Source: Rhizobium sp. BT03 (lineage in GTDB: Bacteria; Pseudomonadota; Alphaproteobacteria; Rhizobiales; Rhizobiaceae). From it: a DNA stretch of 64,000 bases. Of this stretch, positions 1 through 10,258 are shown piece after piece. The notes under the pieces are model-generated. The model saw only the letters and a program-made list of their open reading frames with translations. It was not told the DNA's origin and made no database searches. Positions within the stretch are counted from its first letter, which is position 1, and each line of letters begins with the position of its first letter. The translations under genes were made by a program, and so were the position numbers. The stretch is from positions 3,694,001 to 3,758,000 of the forward strand of contig NZ_CP125640.1 in assembly GCF_030053155.1 (NCBI RefSeq), read 5' to 3'.

Positions 1-613
1 GTGACCGCAAGCCCTTCACCATGCCGACGGCGACGGGGAAGAAGGAGAGGTAGGTGGAGATCAGCGCCTTAGAGACGAGGCGGGAAGCGTCGGAATCGAG
101 GTTCAGGAGATGCGCAAGCGCATTGTCGCCGGTCAGTACATTGTAGGAGATGATGACGATCATCGGCGCGATGGCCAGGATCGGTATGGTCTGGCTCGCC
201 ACCAGCCAAGGCATCAGCGAGCGGTCCATGGCGCGGTTATGCACGATCAGCACCGCAAGAAGAATGCCGAGCAGCATGCCGAAGCCGAAGCCGAGCAGGG
301 TGGAGGAGAGGGTTACCCAGCTGTGATAGACGAGGCTGCGATTGCTCGAAAGGCTGCGCAGCACGGTGTTCTCATAGACGTTCTGCGCCACCTGATGCGG
401 CGCCGGCAGGATCGGTTTCGGCTGCGCCAGCGTCTTGCCGATGAATTCGAGCGTCGTCGGTGTGGCGCCGGCGCGGCTGTCCATGTCACGCTGGAACGGT
501 GCGTTCATCAGCACGGCGGCGACATACCAGATGGCGATAAGGGCGAGCAGGATGGTGGTGACGGGGATGATCTTGTTTTTGAGGGTGTCGGATTTCACAG
601 CGACTGCCCCCAT
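1..613 (-). CDS. ABC transporter permease, partial (C-terminus outside window)
   Basis: The minus-strand frame stays open from an ATG at 613 to the window edge, so the last part of the protein is missing. A GTG at 598 (VKSDTLKNK) is an alternative start. The product has an N-terminal membrane segment (IIPVTTILLALIAIWYVAAV), a periplasmic stretch, then a second hydrophobic block (STLLGFGFGMLLGILLAVLI) and a third, the pattern of BPD-type inner-membrane permeases of the nitrate/taurine/thiamine-precursor ABC family. The ATPase at 830-1618 follows on the same strand in the order ATPase then permease. Closeness to hydA and the amidohydrolase suggests uptake of a pyrimidine or ureide, but substrate is an inference. 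Confidence 0.82.
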   Translation of the reverse strand, partial: MGAVAVKSDTLKNKIIPVTTILLALIAIWYVAAVLMNAPFQRDMDSRAGATPTTLEFIGKTLAQPKPILPAPHQVAQNVYENTVLRSLSSNRSLVYHSWVTLSSTLLGFGFGMLLGILLAVLIVHNRAMDRSLMPWLVASQTIPILAIAPMIVIISYNVLTGDNALAHLLNLDSDASRLVSKALISTYLSFFPVAVGMVKGLRS

Positions 614-634
614 TTGAGGTCGAATGCGCAGCCA

Positions 635-811
635 CCCCCCTCTGCCCTGCCGGGCATCTCCCCCACAGGGGGGGAGATCGACATGCGGAAACGGCCTCCC
701 CAAACAACGAAAGGCCCCTGATCCAGCGTGGAATCAGTGAGGACCGACATGCTATCCTCTTGCCGATCTCCCCCCTTGTGGGGGAGATGCCCGGCAGGGC
801 AGAGGGGGGTA
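635..811. repeat. pair of inverted RIME-like palindromic repeats
   Basis: Two near-identical elements of about 49 bases lie head to head between the permease and ATPase genes: 635-683 and, in reverse complement, 761-811. Each is itself an imperfect palindrome with the cores CTCCCCC..GGGGGAG and CTGCCCTGCCGGGC. The family resembles the Rhizobium intergenic mosaic elements (RIME). They occupy nearly all of the spacer and could fold the polycistronic transcript into a long hairpin. Confidence 0.7.
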
Positions 812-829
812 AGCCTCGAACTCAACCGC

Positions 830-1618
<789 letters not shown>

Positions 1619-1709
1619 TGCGACCGTTCTTGTTTTCGCCGCGGGGAGGCGGTTTGCGTGTTACCATCGCCGCAGGCCCTGCCGGCGGCACATTTCATGG
1701 AGGAAGAGA

Positions 1710-2123
1710 ATGGACGCGACATCACAACCCACCTGCCACATCGTTCGGCCCAACCATGCCTATGACGGCAAGCAGGGGCTCAGCTATTTCGAAGGGATAG
1801 CGGCCGAGACGGTCGGCGCCAAGGGCATCTGCATGCATCTCCTGACGATCCCGCCCGGCGTGCGCGCCAAGGCGCATCTGCATGAGGCGCATGAAACGGC
1901 GATCTACATGCTCTCCGGCGAGGCCCATACCTGGTACGGCGACCGGCTCGAACACCACATCGTCGTCCATGCCGGCGAACTTTTCTATATCCCGGCCGGC
2001 GTGCCGCACCTGCCGGCAAACCTCAGCAGCACGCCGTGCACGGCGGTTATCGCCCGCACCGACCCGAACGAGCAGGAAAGCGTCGTGCTGCTGCCGGAGC
2101 TGGATGCGCTGGTGCCGGCCTGA
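1710..2123 (+). CDS. cupin-domain protein
   Basis: A 137-residue single-domain cupin. The ATG at 1710 (MDATSQPT) has GGAGGA about six bases upstream, so the longer frame from 1572, which runs antisense into the ATPase start, is not used. Cupin motif 1 is visible as PPGVRAKAHLHEAHETAIYM with metal-ligand histidines and glutamate, and motif 2 as GELFYIPAGVPHLP. The enzyme or sensor function is unknown. It is divergent from the ABC ATPase and convergent with hydA, and is probably an accessory member of the pyrimidine/ureide neighbourhood. Confidence 0.85.
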   Translation: MDATSQPTCHIVRPNHAYDGKQGLSYFEGIAAETVGAKGICMHLLTIPPGVRAKAHLHEAHETAIYMLSGEAHTWYGDRLEHHIVVHAGELFYIPAGVPHLPANLSSTPCTAVIARTDPNEQESVVLLPELDALVPA

Positions 2124-2181
2124 GGTCATAGGCATGGAGAGGCCGTTCCCCGGTTGATGGCGGTATCGTCGCGCACCATCA

Positions 2182-3636
2182 TCACACGCCGGTCGCCGGA
2201 ATGCCGCTGCGCGTCACCTTACGCGGGGCGGTGATCTCCTTCCACTGGGACAGCGCCTTGCTGACGGCCGTCACCGGTTCGCGCCGGACGAACTCGCCGT
2301 GGCCCTCCTGGGTCTTGATGGTGCTCTCCTCGATCGCGACGACGCCGCGCGTCAGCGTGTAGCGCGGCAGGCCGGTCACTTCCTTGCCTTCGAAGACGTT
2401 GTAGTCGATCGCCGACTGCTGAGCCTTGGAAGAGATGATCTTGGACCGCTTCGGATCCCAGACGACGATATCGGCATCGGCGCCGACGAGGATAGCGCCC
2501 TTCTTCGGATAGATGTTGAGGATCTTGGCGATATTGGTCGAGGTGACGGCGACGAATTCGTTCATCGTCAGCCGGCCGGTGTTGACGCCGTGGGTCCAGA
2601 GCATCGGCATGCGGTCTTCAAGGCCGCCGGTGCCGTTCGGGATCTTGGTGAAGTCGCCGACGCCGAAGCGCTTCTGTGCCGTCGTGAAGGCGCAATGGTC
2701 GGTGGCGACGACCTGCAGCGAGCCGGAGGCAAGCCCCGCCCAGAGTGAGTCCTGATGCTGCTTGTTGCGGAAGGGCGGCGACATGACGCGGCGGGCGGCG
2801 TGATCCCAGTCGGGATTGGAGTATTCGCTCTCGTCGAGCGTCAGGTGCTGGATCAGCGGTTCGCCGTAGACACGCATGCCCTTGGCGCGGGCGCGGCGGA
2901 TCGCTTCATGCGCCTGCTCGCAGGAGGTATGAACGATATAAACAGGGCAACCGGCCATGTCGGCGATCATGATGGCGCGGTTTGTGGCTTCGCCCTCCAC
3001 CTCGGCGGGGCGGGAATAGGCATGTGCCTCGGGGCCGTTATTGCCTTCGGCCAGCAGCTTTGCCGACATCGAGGCGACGACATCGCCGTTTTCGGCGTGC
3101 ACCAGCGGCAGGGCGCCGAGTTCGGCGCAGCGCTGGAACGAGGCGAACATCTCGTCATCGTCGACCATCAGTGCGCCCTTATAGGCCATGAAGTGCTTGA
3201 AGGTGTTGATGCCCTTGTCGCGAACGATGGTCTCCATCTCCTTGAAGACCTGCTCGCTCCACCAGGTGACCGCCATGTGGAAGGAATAATCGCAATTGGC
3301 CCGCGTCGATTTGTTGTCCCACATGGTCAGCGCCTCGAGCAGCGACTGGCCCGGGGCGGGAAGGGCGAAATCGACCACCATGGTCGTGCCGCCGGAAAGG
3401 GCCGCGCGCGTGCCGCTCTCGAAGTCGTCGGAGGAATAGGTGCCCATGAAGGGCATTTCGAGATGGGTGTGCGGATCGATGCCGCCGGGCATGATGTAAC
3501 AGCCGGTGGCGTCGAGCGTCTCGTCGCCCGAGAGGTTCGGGCCGATCTCGACGATCTTGCCGCCGTCGATCTTGACGTCAGCCTTATAGGTGAGGTCGGC
3601 CGTGACGATGGTGCCGTTCTTGATGACTGTGGTCAT
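2182..3636 (-). CDS. hydA: dihydropyrimidinase / D-hydantoinase
   Basis: A 484-residue cyclic amidohydrolase that opens dihydrouracil and dihydrothymine to N-carbamoyl-beta-amino acids (second step of the reductive pyrimidine pathway). The binuclear metal site is visible: GGIDPHTHLEMP, the carboxylated-lysine region FKHFMAYKGAL, PLVHAENGD, YIVHTSCEQA and VATDHCAF. Length matches the family (about 480). It lies downstream of the N-carbamoyl-amino-acid amidohydrolase on the same strand, separated by about 130 bases, and probably shares its RutR-controlled promoter. D-hydantoinase activity on synthetic hydantoins is common in this family, so the exact in vivo substrate rests on context. Confidence 0.93.
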   Translation of the reverse strand: MTTVIKNGTIVTADLTYKADVKIDGGKIVEIGPNLSGDETLDATGCYIMPGGIDPHTHLEMPFMGTYSSDDFESGTRAALSGGTTMVVDFALPAPGQSLLEALTMWDNKSTRANCDYSFHMAVTWWSEQVFKEMETIVRDKGINTFKHFMAYKGALMVDDDEMFASFQRCAELGALPLVHAENGDVVASMSAKLLAEGNNGPEAHAYSRPAEVEGEATNRAIMIADMAGCPVYIVHTSCEQAHEAIRRARAKGMRVYGEPLIQHLTLDESEYSNPDWDHAARRVMSPPFRNKQHQDSLWAGLASGSLQVVATDHCAFTTAQKRFGVGDFTKIPNGTGGLEDRMPMLWTHGVNTGRLTMNEFVAVTSTNIAKILNIYPKKGAILVGADADIVVWDPKRSKIISSKAQQSAIDYNVFEGKEVTGLPRYTLTRGVVAIEESTIKTQEGHGEFVRREPVTAVSKALSQWKEITAPRKVTRSGIPATGV

Positions 3637-3769
3637 GATCGTTCCCTATTCTTTATCGTTGTTCGGCAGGCGAATAAAAGCTCGGCAATTCGGAGCTGAA
3701 TTCGAGGCGGCCCTGCAATGCTGCCAGGATCGTTTCCAGCACCGAGCGCCGCTCGCGCGAGATTAGACA

Positions 3770-5023
3770 TCACACCACGATCTCCGCCGTCTCGACGACC
3801 GCATGAAACAGCACGTCGGCGCCCGCCGTCGCCCATTCCTTGGAAATCTCTTCCGCCTCGTTATGCGAGAGCCCGCCGACGCAGGGGCACATGACCATGG
3901 TGGCGGGCGCGACCTTGGCGGCCCAGCAGGCGTCGTGGCCGGCGCCGGAGATGAGGTTCATGTGGGTGTAGCCGAGCCGTTCGGCGGCGGAGCGGACCGC
4001 GGTGACCAGCTTCTCGTCGAAGGTAACAGGCGCGAAATGGCCGATCGCCTCGATGGAACAGCCGACGCCCAGCGCGTCGCAGATGCCAGGGGCTTCCGCC
4101 TCGATCTTTGCCCGCATGCGGTCGAGCTTGGCCTTGTCGGGCGAACGGATGTCGACGGTGAAAACCACCTTGCCGGGCAGCACGTTGCGGGAGTTTGGGG
4201 AAAAGAAGACCTGGCCGACGCCGCCGACGGCGCCCGGCTGTTCGCCCATCGCCACGCCCTGAACCATTTCCAGGATGCGCGACATGGCAAGACCGGCATT
4301 GACGCGCATGTTCATCGGCGTCGAGCCGGTATGGGCTTCCTTGCCGGTCAGCGTGAATTCCAGCCACCACAGGCCCTGACAGTGGGTGACGACGCCGATC
4401 TGCTTGTCCTCGGCTTCGAGGATCGGGCCCTGTTCGATGTGATATTCGAAATAGGCATGCATCTTGCGGGCGCCGACCTCTTCATCGCCGACCCACCCGA
4501 TGCGCTTCAGCTCGTCGCCGAACAGATTGCCCTCGGGATCGCGGCGATTATAGGCAAAGTCGAGGCTGTGCACGCCGGCGAAGACGCCTGAGGCCAGCAT
4601 GGCCGGAGCAAACCGTGCGCCTTCCTCGTTCGTCCAGTTGGTGACGACAACAGGATGTTTGGTCTTGATGCCGAGATCGTTCATGGTGCGCACGACTTCG
4701 AGCGCCGCAAGCACACCGAGAACACCATCATATTTGCCGCCGGTCGGCTGGGTGTCGAGGTGTGAGCCGACATAGACCGGCAGGGCATCGGGATCGGTGC
4801 CGGGGCGGGTGGCGAACATCGTGCCCATTTGATCGATGCCCATCGTCAAGCCCGCTTCGTCGCACCATGTCTTGAAAAGGCTTCGGCCCTCGGCATCGGT
4901 ATCCGTCAGCGTTTGGCGATTGTTGCCGCCCGCAATGCCAGGGCCGATCTTCGCCATATCCATGAGACTGTCCCAGAGACGGTCGCCATTGACGCGCATG
5001 TTCTCGCCTGGTGCTGCCACCAT
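3770..5023 (-). CDS. Zn-dependent N-carbamoyl-beta-alanine amidohydrolase (beta-ureidopropionase)
   Basis: A 417-residue M20-family hydrolase of the HyuC/AmaB/AllC group. Metal-binding motifs are present: GSHLDTQPTGGKYDG, TNWTNEEGARF, EYHIEQGP, the bridging dimer-domain region TGKEAHTGSTP, and the late GAGHDACW. It would release beta-alanine (or beta-aminoisobutyrate), CO2 and ammonia as the third step of pyrimidine breakdown. Allantoate amidohydrolase or L-N-carbamoylase are alternatives by sequence alone, but hydA, preTA and a RutR regulator alongside favour the pyrimidine role. Starts at 5023 or at MRVNGDR (4999) are both plausible. Divergent from rutR with an operator-like palindrome between. 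Confidence 0.88.
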   Translation of the reverse strand: MVAAPGENMRVNGDRLWDSLMDMAKIGPGIAGGNNRQTLTDTDAEGRSLFKTWCDEAGLTMGIDQMGTMFATRPGTDPDALPVYVGSHLDTQPTGGKYDGVLGVLAALEVVRTMNDLGIKTKHPVVVTNWTNEEGARFAPAMLASGVFAGVHSLDFAYNRRDPEGNLFGDELKRIGWVGDEEVGARKMHAYFEYHIEQGPILEAEDKQIGVVTHCQGLWWLEFTLTGKEAHTGSTPMNMRVNAGLAMSRILEMVQGVAMGEQPGAVGGVGQVFFSPNSRNVLPGKVVFTVDIRSPDKAKLDRMRAKIEAEAPGICDALGVGCSIEAIGHFAPVTFDEKLVTAVRSAAERLGYTHMNLISGAGHDACWAAKVAPATMVMCPCVGGLSHNEAEEISKEWATAGADVLFHAVVETAEIVV

Positions 5024-5163
5024 TTTTCAAGCCCTCACCTGTTTGCGGCAGTCATGCAAAGGGCATGCCCGCCTGTTCCCGTGGTCTATTCCTGCGCCTC
5101 TTATTGGTTTTGTCGAGCGCTGGAAAATCGCCAGTTGCCTTTGTTTTTCATCTGGCGGATAAT

Positions 5164-5179
5164 TTGACCGATTGGTAAA
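5164..5179 (+). promoter_or_regulatory. RutR-type operator palindrome
   Basis: TTGACCGATTGGTAAA sits in the 300-base divergent region between the amidohydrolase and rutR. It matches 12 of the 14 fixed bases of the E. coli RutR site TTGACCAnnTGGTCAA and 13 of 16 bases of the second palindrome at 17980-17995 upstream of preT. The rest of 5024-5324 shows no gene. Confidence 0.6.
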
Positions 5180-5324
5180 CATTACAACTTCCACCGCCGG
5201 GCTCAAGACGAAAATCACGAAAATTGCCAATAAAAATACGGGCAGTTGCTCAAGAAAGCGGCAGGGACATCTTCCTGCCAAAACTTGAGCGAAGAAGTTG
5301 AATTTCAAGGGGAAACGACAGCCT

Positions 5325-5975
5325 GTGACCATACCGAGAGCAGCGAAAACTCTGAGGCGGACGCGAATCCAGGAGGAGAAGGAAGAGCAGATTCTAGAGG
5401 CGGCGCTCGACGTGTTTTCGGCAAGCGGCTTCCGCGGCTCGACCATCGACCAGATCGCCGAAGTGGCCGGCATGTCGAAACCCAACCTGCTTTATTATTT
5501 CCGCACGAAGGAAGCCATGCACCGGGCGCTGATCGACCGGGTGCTCTACACCTGGCTGGAGCCGCTGCGCGCCTTCGACGCCGAGGGTAATCCGGAAGAG
5601 GAAATCCGCAGCTACATCAGACGCAAGCTGGAAATGGCGCGCGATTTTCCGCGCGAGAGCCGGCTTTTCGCCAATGAGGTGCTGCAGGGCGCGCCGCATA
5701 TCGAGGACGAGCTCAAGGGGCCGCTGAAGGAACTGGTCGACGAGAAGGCGGAGGTCATCCGCGCCTGGGCGAAATCAGGCAAGATCGCCAAATGCGATCC
5801 CTATCACCTGATTTTCTCCATCTGGTCGACGACGCAGCATTACGCGGATTTCGACGTGCAGGTGCGTGCGGTTCTCGGACAGGAGCATTCCGGCGACGGG
5901 CGCTTCGAGGATGCGGCGCGGTTTCTGGAACAGCTCTTTATCGGCGGGCTACGGCCGGATCGCTCGGAGAGCTGA
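5325..5975 (+). CDS. rutR: TetR-family pyrimidine catabolism regulator RutR
   Basis: A TetR-family repressor of about 216 residues. The N-terminal helix-turn-helix is GSTIDQIAEVAGMSKPNLLYY, abbreviated here as IDQIAEVAGMSKPNLLYY, followed by the C-terminal TetR_C_2 domain with the RutR hallmark runs DELKGPLKELVDEKAEVI and DPYHLIFSIWSTTQHYADF, closely resembling E. coli RutR, which senses uracil. I prefer GTG at 5325 because AAGGGGA lies about 11 bases upstream; a TTG at 5298 in frame would add nine residues. It is divergent from the catabolic genes and has an operator-like palindrome in the shared upstream region, so autoregulation and uracil-induced derepression are likely. Confidence 0.92.
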   Translation: MTIPRAAKTLRRTRIQEEKEEQILEAALDVFSASGFRGSTIDQIAEVAGMSKPNLLYYFRTKEAMHRALIDRVLYTWLEPLRAFDAEGNPEEEIRSYIRRKLEMARDFPRESRLFANEVLQGAPHIEDELKGPLKELVDEKAEVIRAWAKSGKIAKCDPYHLIFSIWSTTQHYADFDVQVRAVLGQEHSGDGRFEDAARFLEQLFIGGLRPDRSES

Positions 5976-5978
5976 CGG

Positions 5979-8546
5979 TTATCGCTTTCTGGCAAGTGGC
6001 AGACGGGCGAGGGTGTCGGTCACACCTTCCATCGTATAGGGTTTCTGCAGCACGGGCGCGTCCGAGTGGCTGTTCGCCTGGGCGATGCCCTCGCCATAGC
6101 CCGTGGCAAAAACGAAAGGCACGCCTTCGGCCGCCAGCCGGTCGGCAATCCCGAAACTCGTCTCATCGCCGAGATTGACATCGAGAAGGGCCAGATCGAA
6201 GGACTGGCCGGCCAGGATCTGCATCGCCTCGGCGACACTTGGCGCCGTTGCCACGTCGGCGCCCATCCGGCGCAGGATGTCCTCCCCATCCATGGCGATG
6301 ATCAGGTTGTTTTCCACCAGCAGCACCTTCAGCCCGGAGAGCGGCTGATGATCGCCGGCAATCGTCCGGCGTTCGGCCGTTCCGACCGGCGCTGAATTTG
6401 AGCGCTCGCCCGTTGGACCAACGACAAACCGCGCCGGAATACAAAAATCCGCTTCGAGACCGTCCTTGACGTAGCGGACATCCGCCTGGCCGCCGAGGTC
6501 ATAGGGGATCGAGCGCCGGATGATCGTCGAACCGAAGCCCTGGCGTGTGGGTTCGATGACGGGCGGACCATTCTTTTCGCGCCAGCCAATCTGCAGATTG
6601 GCTTCGTCGTCGCGATGCCAGCCGAGTTCGACCGTGCCGCCGGTGCCGGAAAGGCTGCCATATTTGGCGCTGTTGGTCATCAGCTCATGGAAAACAAGGG
6701 CGGCGGTGGAGAAGGCTTGCGGCTCCAGCAGCACGTCCTCGCCGTTCATCCGAATACGCTCCGCGTTTTTGCCGAGATAGGCGGCGGTCTCGGCCATCAG
6801 CAATTGCCGCAGCGAGGCCGGCGCCCAGTGGTCGCGGGTGATCTGGTCATGAGCGCGGGCGAGCGACTGGACACGGCCCTCGATCTGGCGGATGTAGTCG
6901 CCGACGCTGACTGACGTCGTCTGCGATTGCCGAATGATGCCGGTGATGAGGCTCAGAATATTGCGGACGCGATGGTTCAGCTCGGCGATCAGCAGTTCCT
7001 GGCGCTCGTTTGCCGTCTGCCGCGCCATGCTGGCCTCGTCGGTGAGACGCAACACCACTTCGATCAGCGTGACGCGGATGGTCTCGGCGACACGGCGCTC
7101 GGCCTCGGTGAAGGGCAGGGAGCGGCCGCGCACCAGTTCGGACCAGGCCTCGAAACTCTTGCGCGGCGTCAGCCGCGGACCGTTGGGGCCGTATTCAACC
7201 GGCTTGTGCGGATCGCCGCCCCAGCGGACCGTGCGCACCAGCTCCTGACGGAAAAGCACGACATAATCGCGCGGCGAGCGCGAGATCGGGATGGCGAGCA
7301 TGCCGGCCACCGCATCGTCGAGCTCGAGATCGGGATAGGTCTCCGCCAACCTGTCGACGGCATAGATGCGGCCGGCGGCATTGCGGTTGAGATGGCGGAC
7401 GAGGGCTGCGAAGCCTCTCTCATCCGGCCCGATGCCGGCAAGCGCCAGCCGGCCGTTGATCCAGACGCCGATGCCGTCGGCAGGAATGGCGTCGGCGAGC
7501 GCCTCGATCAGCCAGGCCGGATCGTCGAGCAGGCTGGCATTGTCGGCGACGGAGGTAAGAAGCCGGTCGGCGATGCGGCGCGCCTTGGTCTCGTAGTCGA
7601 GCGCCAGCCGCCGTTCGCGGCTTTCAAGGCGCGAGGCAAACATCTGGCCGAACAGTTCGGCGGTGGAGCGGCTTTCGGCCGAGGGCAGGCGCGCGCCGTA
7701 ATGGTGGCAGGCAAACAGACCCCAGAGCTTGCCGTCGACGACGATCGATATGGAGAGCGACGCGCCGACGCCCATGTTTTTCAAATATTCGATATGGATC
7801 GGCGAGACCGAACGCAAAACCGACATGGAGAGATCGAGCGGCTGTCCGTGCTCATCGCGTTGAGGCAGGATCGGGACCGGGACGGCGTCGACATCGGCAA
7901 TGATGCGGAACAAGTTGCGCAGATAGAGCGCCCGCGCCTGCACCGGAATGTCGGACGCCGGATAGTGCAGCCCGAGGAACGAGCCGATGCCGGCCCGGGC
8001 GGCCTCCGCCACGACTTCGCCGGAGCCGCCGTCGTCGAAGCGATAGACCATGACCCGATCGAAGCCGGTCAGGGCGCGTGCCTGCCTTGCCCCATCGCGA
8101 AAGAAAGCCTCCATCGTTTCCGTGTGGTCGAGGCGGGACATCATGCTGCGCATGGAGAGGGAGGGGGCGTTGCGCCTGTCTTCCTGGCAGCGCTCGCCTT
8201 CGACGATGACTCCACCGTCATTCATGTGCACGGCAAGATCGAACTTGTTCTGATCCGAGGTCAGAGCAATGCCGAAAATGCGCTCGACGACGTCGGAACC
8301 GCGCAGCGTGGTCAGCTTGTTGCGGATTGTGTGGAGCGACTCTGGCGTGATCAGCGAGGTGACAGGGCGGCCGAGCGCGTCTGCCTGCGCAATGCCGAGG
8401 AACTCCGCCAGATTTGCCGAGGCGCGCGTGACAATCCAGTCCGAGGATATCGCCAGCAGAAAACCGAAGGGCTGAACCGCGCCGAGCTGATGGATCGGCT
8501 CGCGGTCGCAGTTGGTGAGGTCGACGGGTTCAATCGTGCCGCTCAT
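5979..8546 (-). CDS. bphP: bacteriophytochrome HWE histidine kinase with C-terminal receiver
   Basis: An 855-residue red/far-red photoreceptor kinase. Domain order: PAS (1-120) with the biliverdin-binding Cys13 in LTNCDREPIHQLGAVQPFG, GAF with the PASDIP motif near residue 205, PHY (about 330-510), an HWE/HisKA_2 kinase with the phosphoacceptor ELNHRVRNILSLI and late GFGSTIIRRS, then a receiver domain (about 735-850) with phosphoacceptor LLDVNLG and conserved KPY. The hybrid receiver at the C-terminus is typical of some rhizobial bacteriophytochromes. Its start overlaps the stop of bphO by four bases (ATGA), showing translational coupling to the chromophore-making enzyme. Confidence 0.95.
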   Translation of the reverse strand: MSGTIEPVDLTNCDREPIHQLGAVQPFGFLLAISSDWIVTRASANLAEFLGIAQADALGRPVTSLITPESLHTIRNKLTTLRGSDVVERIFGIALTSDQNKFDLAVHMNDGGVIVEGERCQEDRRNAPSLSMRSMMSRLDHTETMEAFFRDGARQARALTGFDRVMVYRFDDGGSGEVVAEAARAGIGSFLGLHYPASDIPVQARALYLRNLFRIIADVDAVPVPILPQRDEHGQPLDLSMSVLRSVSPIHIEYLKNMGVGASLSISIVVDGKLWGLFACHHYGARLPSAESRSTAELFGQMFASRLESRERRLALDYETKARRIADRLLTSVADNASLLDDPAWLIEALADAIPADGIGVWINGRLALAGIGPDERGFAALVRHLNRNAAGRIYAVDRLAETYPDLELDDAVAGMLAIPISRSPRDYVVLFRQELVRTVRWGGDPHKPVEYGPNGPRLTPRKSFEAWSELVRGRSLPFTEAERRVAETIRVTLIEVVLRLTDEASMARQTANERQELLIAELNHRVRNILSLITGIIRQSQTTSVSVGDYIRQIEGRVQSLARAHDQITRDHWAPASLRQLLMAETAAYLGKNAERIRMNGEDVLLEPQAFSTAALVFHELMTNSAKYGSLSGTGGTVELGWHRDDEANLQIGWREKNGPPVIEPTRQGFGSTIIRRSIPYDLGGQADVRYVKDGLEADFCIPARFVVGPTGERSNSAPVGTAERRTIAGDHQPLSGLKVLLVENNLIIAMDGEDILRRMGADVATAPSVAEAMQILAGQSFDLALLDVNLGDETSFGIADRLAAEGVPFVFATGYGEGIAQANSHSDAPVLQKPYTMEGVTDTLARLPLARKR

Positions 8547-9079
8547 GAGACGGCTTCCAGTTCGAGTTGCCCAGCTTTGAGGAAGAGGCCGAAAACATCG
8601 CGGGCTGCGAAAATGGCGGCCGCGGGATCGTCTATACCGCTGGCATCGAGACGATCCATGAAGATCCTCGTGGCGCCCTTCGGACCTTGCGGTGTGAGGT
8701 AGCTGCCGGGCAGGTGGTCGGGCACGGATTTGGCAAGCAAGGCGCCCCCGAGCTTGGAGCCTTCGAGCACGTAGAGGGCGCCCCAGAGCGCTGCCTCGCT
8801 GTGCAATGCCGGCGGCGGAAGGAGCGGGGGCAATGGATCGCCGAGTTTCCGGATATCGGCCAACAGCAGCTGCGTGCGCCGTCGTTCCGGCCAGTCGGGC
8901 AGCAGGCCGATGATTCCCGCATCCTCAAGGGCATCTTCGGTGGCCGGCACGATCCGGGCATGGGCGCGAAGGAATGTCCTGTATTGCTGTCTATGGGAGA
9001 GATCGAACGTACCGAAAAGCTTGTCGACCTCGGCGTGGCAATCTGCTGTTTGTGCGCGGAGTACGCTGCGAAGTGACAT
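8543..9079 (-). CDS. bphO: biliverdin-producing haem oxygenase BphO
   Basis: A 178-residue haem oxygenase that opens haem to biliverdin IXalpha, iron and CO. The proximal histidine is in the N-terminal RAQTADCHAEVDKLF, and the distal helix is WGALYVLEGSKLGGALLAK, in the position of the flexible glycine helix. Size fits BphO proteins (about 180-200). It is the first gene of a two-gene operon; the four-base overlap with bphP indicates that it supplies the photoreceptor chromophore. The 176-base upstream region (9080-9255) contains no other gene. Confidence 0.9.
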   Translation of the reverse strand: MSLRSVLRAQTADCHAEVDKLFGTFDLSHRQQYRTFLRAHARIVPATEDALEDAGIIGLLPDWPERRRTQLLLADIRKLGDPLPPLLPPPALHSEAALWGALYVLEGSKLGGALLAKSVPDHLPGSYLTPQGPKGATRIFMDRLDASGIDDPAAAIFAARDVFGLFLKAGQLELEAVS

Positions 9080-9255
9080 GCGGACCGTGTTCTAAGGAAT
9101 ATGGCATAGGATGCCGTTCATGCCGGATGGCAAATTGGCGATATATTGCAGCATCGCTGTATTTCCAGACAAACCTATAGAAAAACATGGGCTTCCCCTC
9201 TTCTCCGCAGCTCGTTGTTCGCCTCCTTCGAATTTTCAAAAGGCGCGGCCGGACA

Positions 9256-10155
9256 TCAGCCCATCAGGCGCGGTAGATCGGCCGCCAGCATATCGATGGC
9301 TAGGCGCACCTTCGGCAGCATGACGGGCGATCTCGGCCAGACGGCATAGGCGTCGAAGATGCTTGGCGGCCTATCGGTCAGAACCCGCACAAGTTCACCC
9401 GACAAGACCCTGTCGCGCACCAGCCAGCAGGTCAGCCAGGCAAGCCCTCGGCCTGCGACAGCGGCGTCGGCTATCGAGGCGAGATCGTCGAGCCGCAGTC
9501 GCGATTTCGGCAGAATTTCGCGTGCGGGCCCCGCGACAGCTGGAAAGGTCCAAGCTTTGTCGTTGTCACCCCGGCGATAGACGATGCCCTGGTGACGGGC
9601 GATATCGTCCAATGTTTGCGGCACCCCATATTTTTCCAGATAAGCGGGCGAAGCGCAGACGGTCATGGGCTGTCGGGCGATCGCCCGCGCCATCAGGTCG
9701 GGATTGTCTTTCAGCGGGCCGTTGCGAACGGCAAGGTCGAAACCGTCCTCCAGAAGATCGACGACGCGATCGCTGAAGGAGAGGTCGAGTTCGAGATCCG
9801 GATGGTCGTCGAGCAGGCGGGCCAGGATCGGGGCGGCGCAATGGCGGCCAAACAGCGTCGGCATCGATACGCGCAGCCGGCCGCGGACTTCGCGCTTGCC
9901 GGATTCAAGCTGGGCCTCGCCGATGCGGATTTCCTCGACGGCTCGCAGGCAGCGCTCGTAGAAGAATCGGCCTTCGTCGGTCAGGTTCTGGGCACGGGTC
10001 GTGCGGTTGAAGAGCCGGACGCCGAGCCGTTCTTCGAGCCTCGCAATCGTCTTGCTGATCGCCGAGCGGGTGAGATGGAGCCGCTCGGCGGCGGCCGAGA
10101 AACCGCCAGCCTCGACGGTCTCGACAAAGATTGAAATTCCCTTCAACTGCTCCAT
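9256..10155 (-). CDS. LysR-family transcriptional regulator
   Basis: A 299-residue LTTR. The N-terminal winged helix-turn-helix reads FVETVEAGGFSAAAERLHLT followed by RSAISKTIARLEERLGVRLF; the remaining 210 residues form the periplasmic-binding-protein-like effector domain. It belongs to the CrgA/DsdC-like group common beside oxidoreductases. It is divergent from the MDR dehydrogenase at 10259, with about 100 bases between them, so that gene is its likely target. The inducer cannot be told from sequence. Confidence 0.92.
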   Translation of the reverse strand: MEQLKGISIFVETVEAGGFSAAAERLHLTRSAISKTIARLEERLGVRLFNRTTRAQNLTDEGRFFYERCLRAVEEIRIGEAQLESGKREVRGRLRVSMPTLFGRHCAAPILARLLDDHPDLELDLSFSDRVVDLLEDGFDLAVRNGPLKDNPDLMARAIARQPMTVCASPAYLEKYGVPQTLDDIARHQGIVYRRGDNDKAWTFPAVAGPAREILPKSRLRLDDLASIADAAVAGRGLAWLTCWLVRDRVLSGELVRVLTDRPPSIFDAYAVWPRSPVMLPKVRLAIDMLAADLPRLMG

Positions 10156-10258
10156 ATTTGTTTCCTAAACGGCACCATTCTGACGATTTAATATCGCAAC
10201 TAGAGAGGAATATTCAACGATATATCTGCTGCTCCGCCCATCGAGAAGGAGCATAAAA

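Noticed and set aside
6927..8702. 591-codon plus-strand open frame
   Set aside because: Entirely antisense to bphP, which has complete phytochrome motifs; open only because of GC-rich codon bias.
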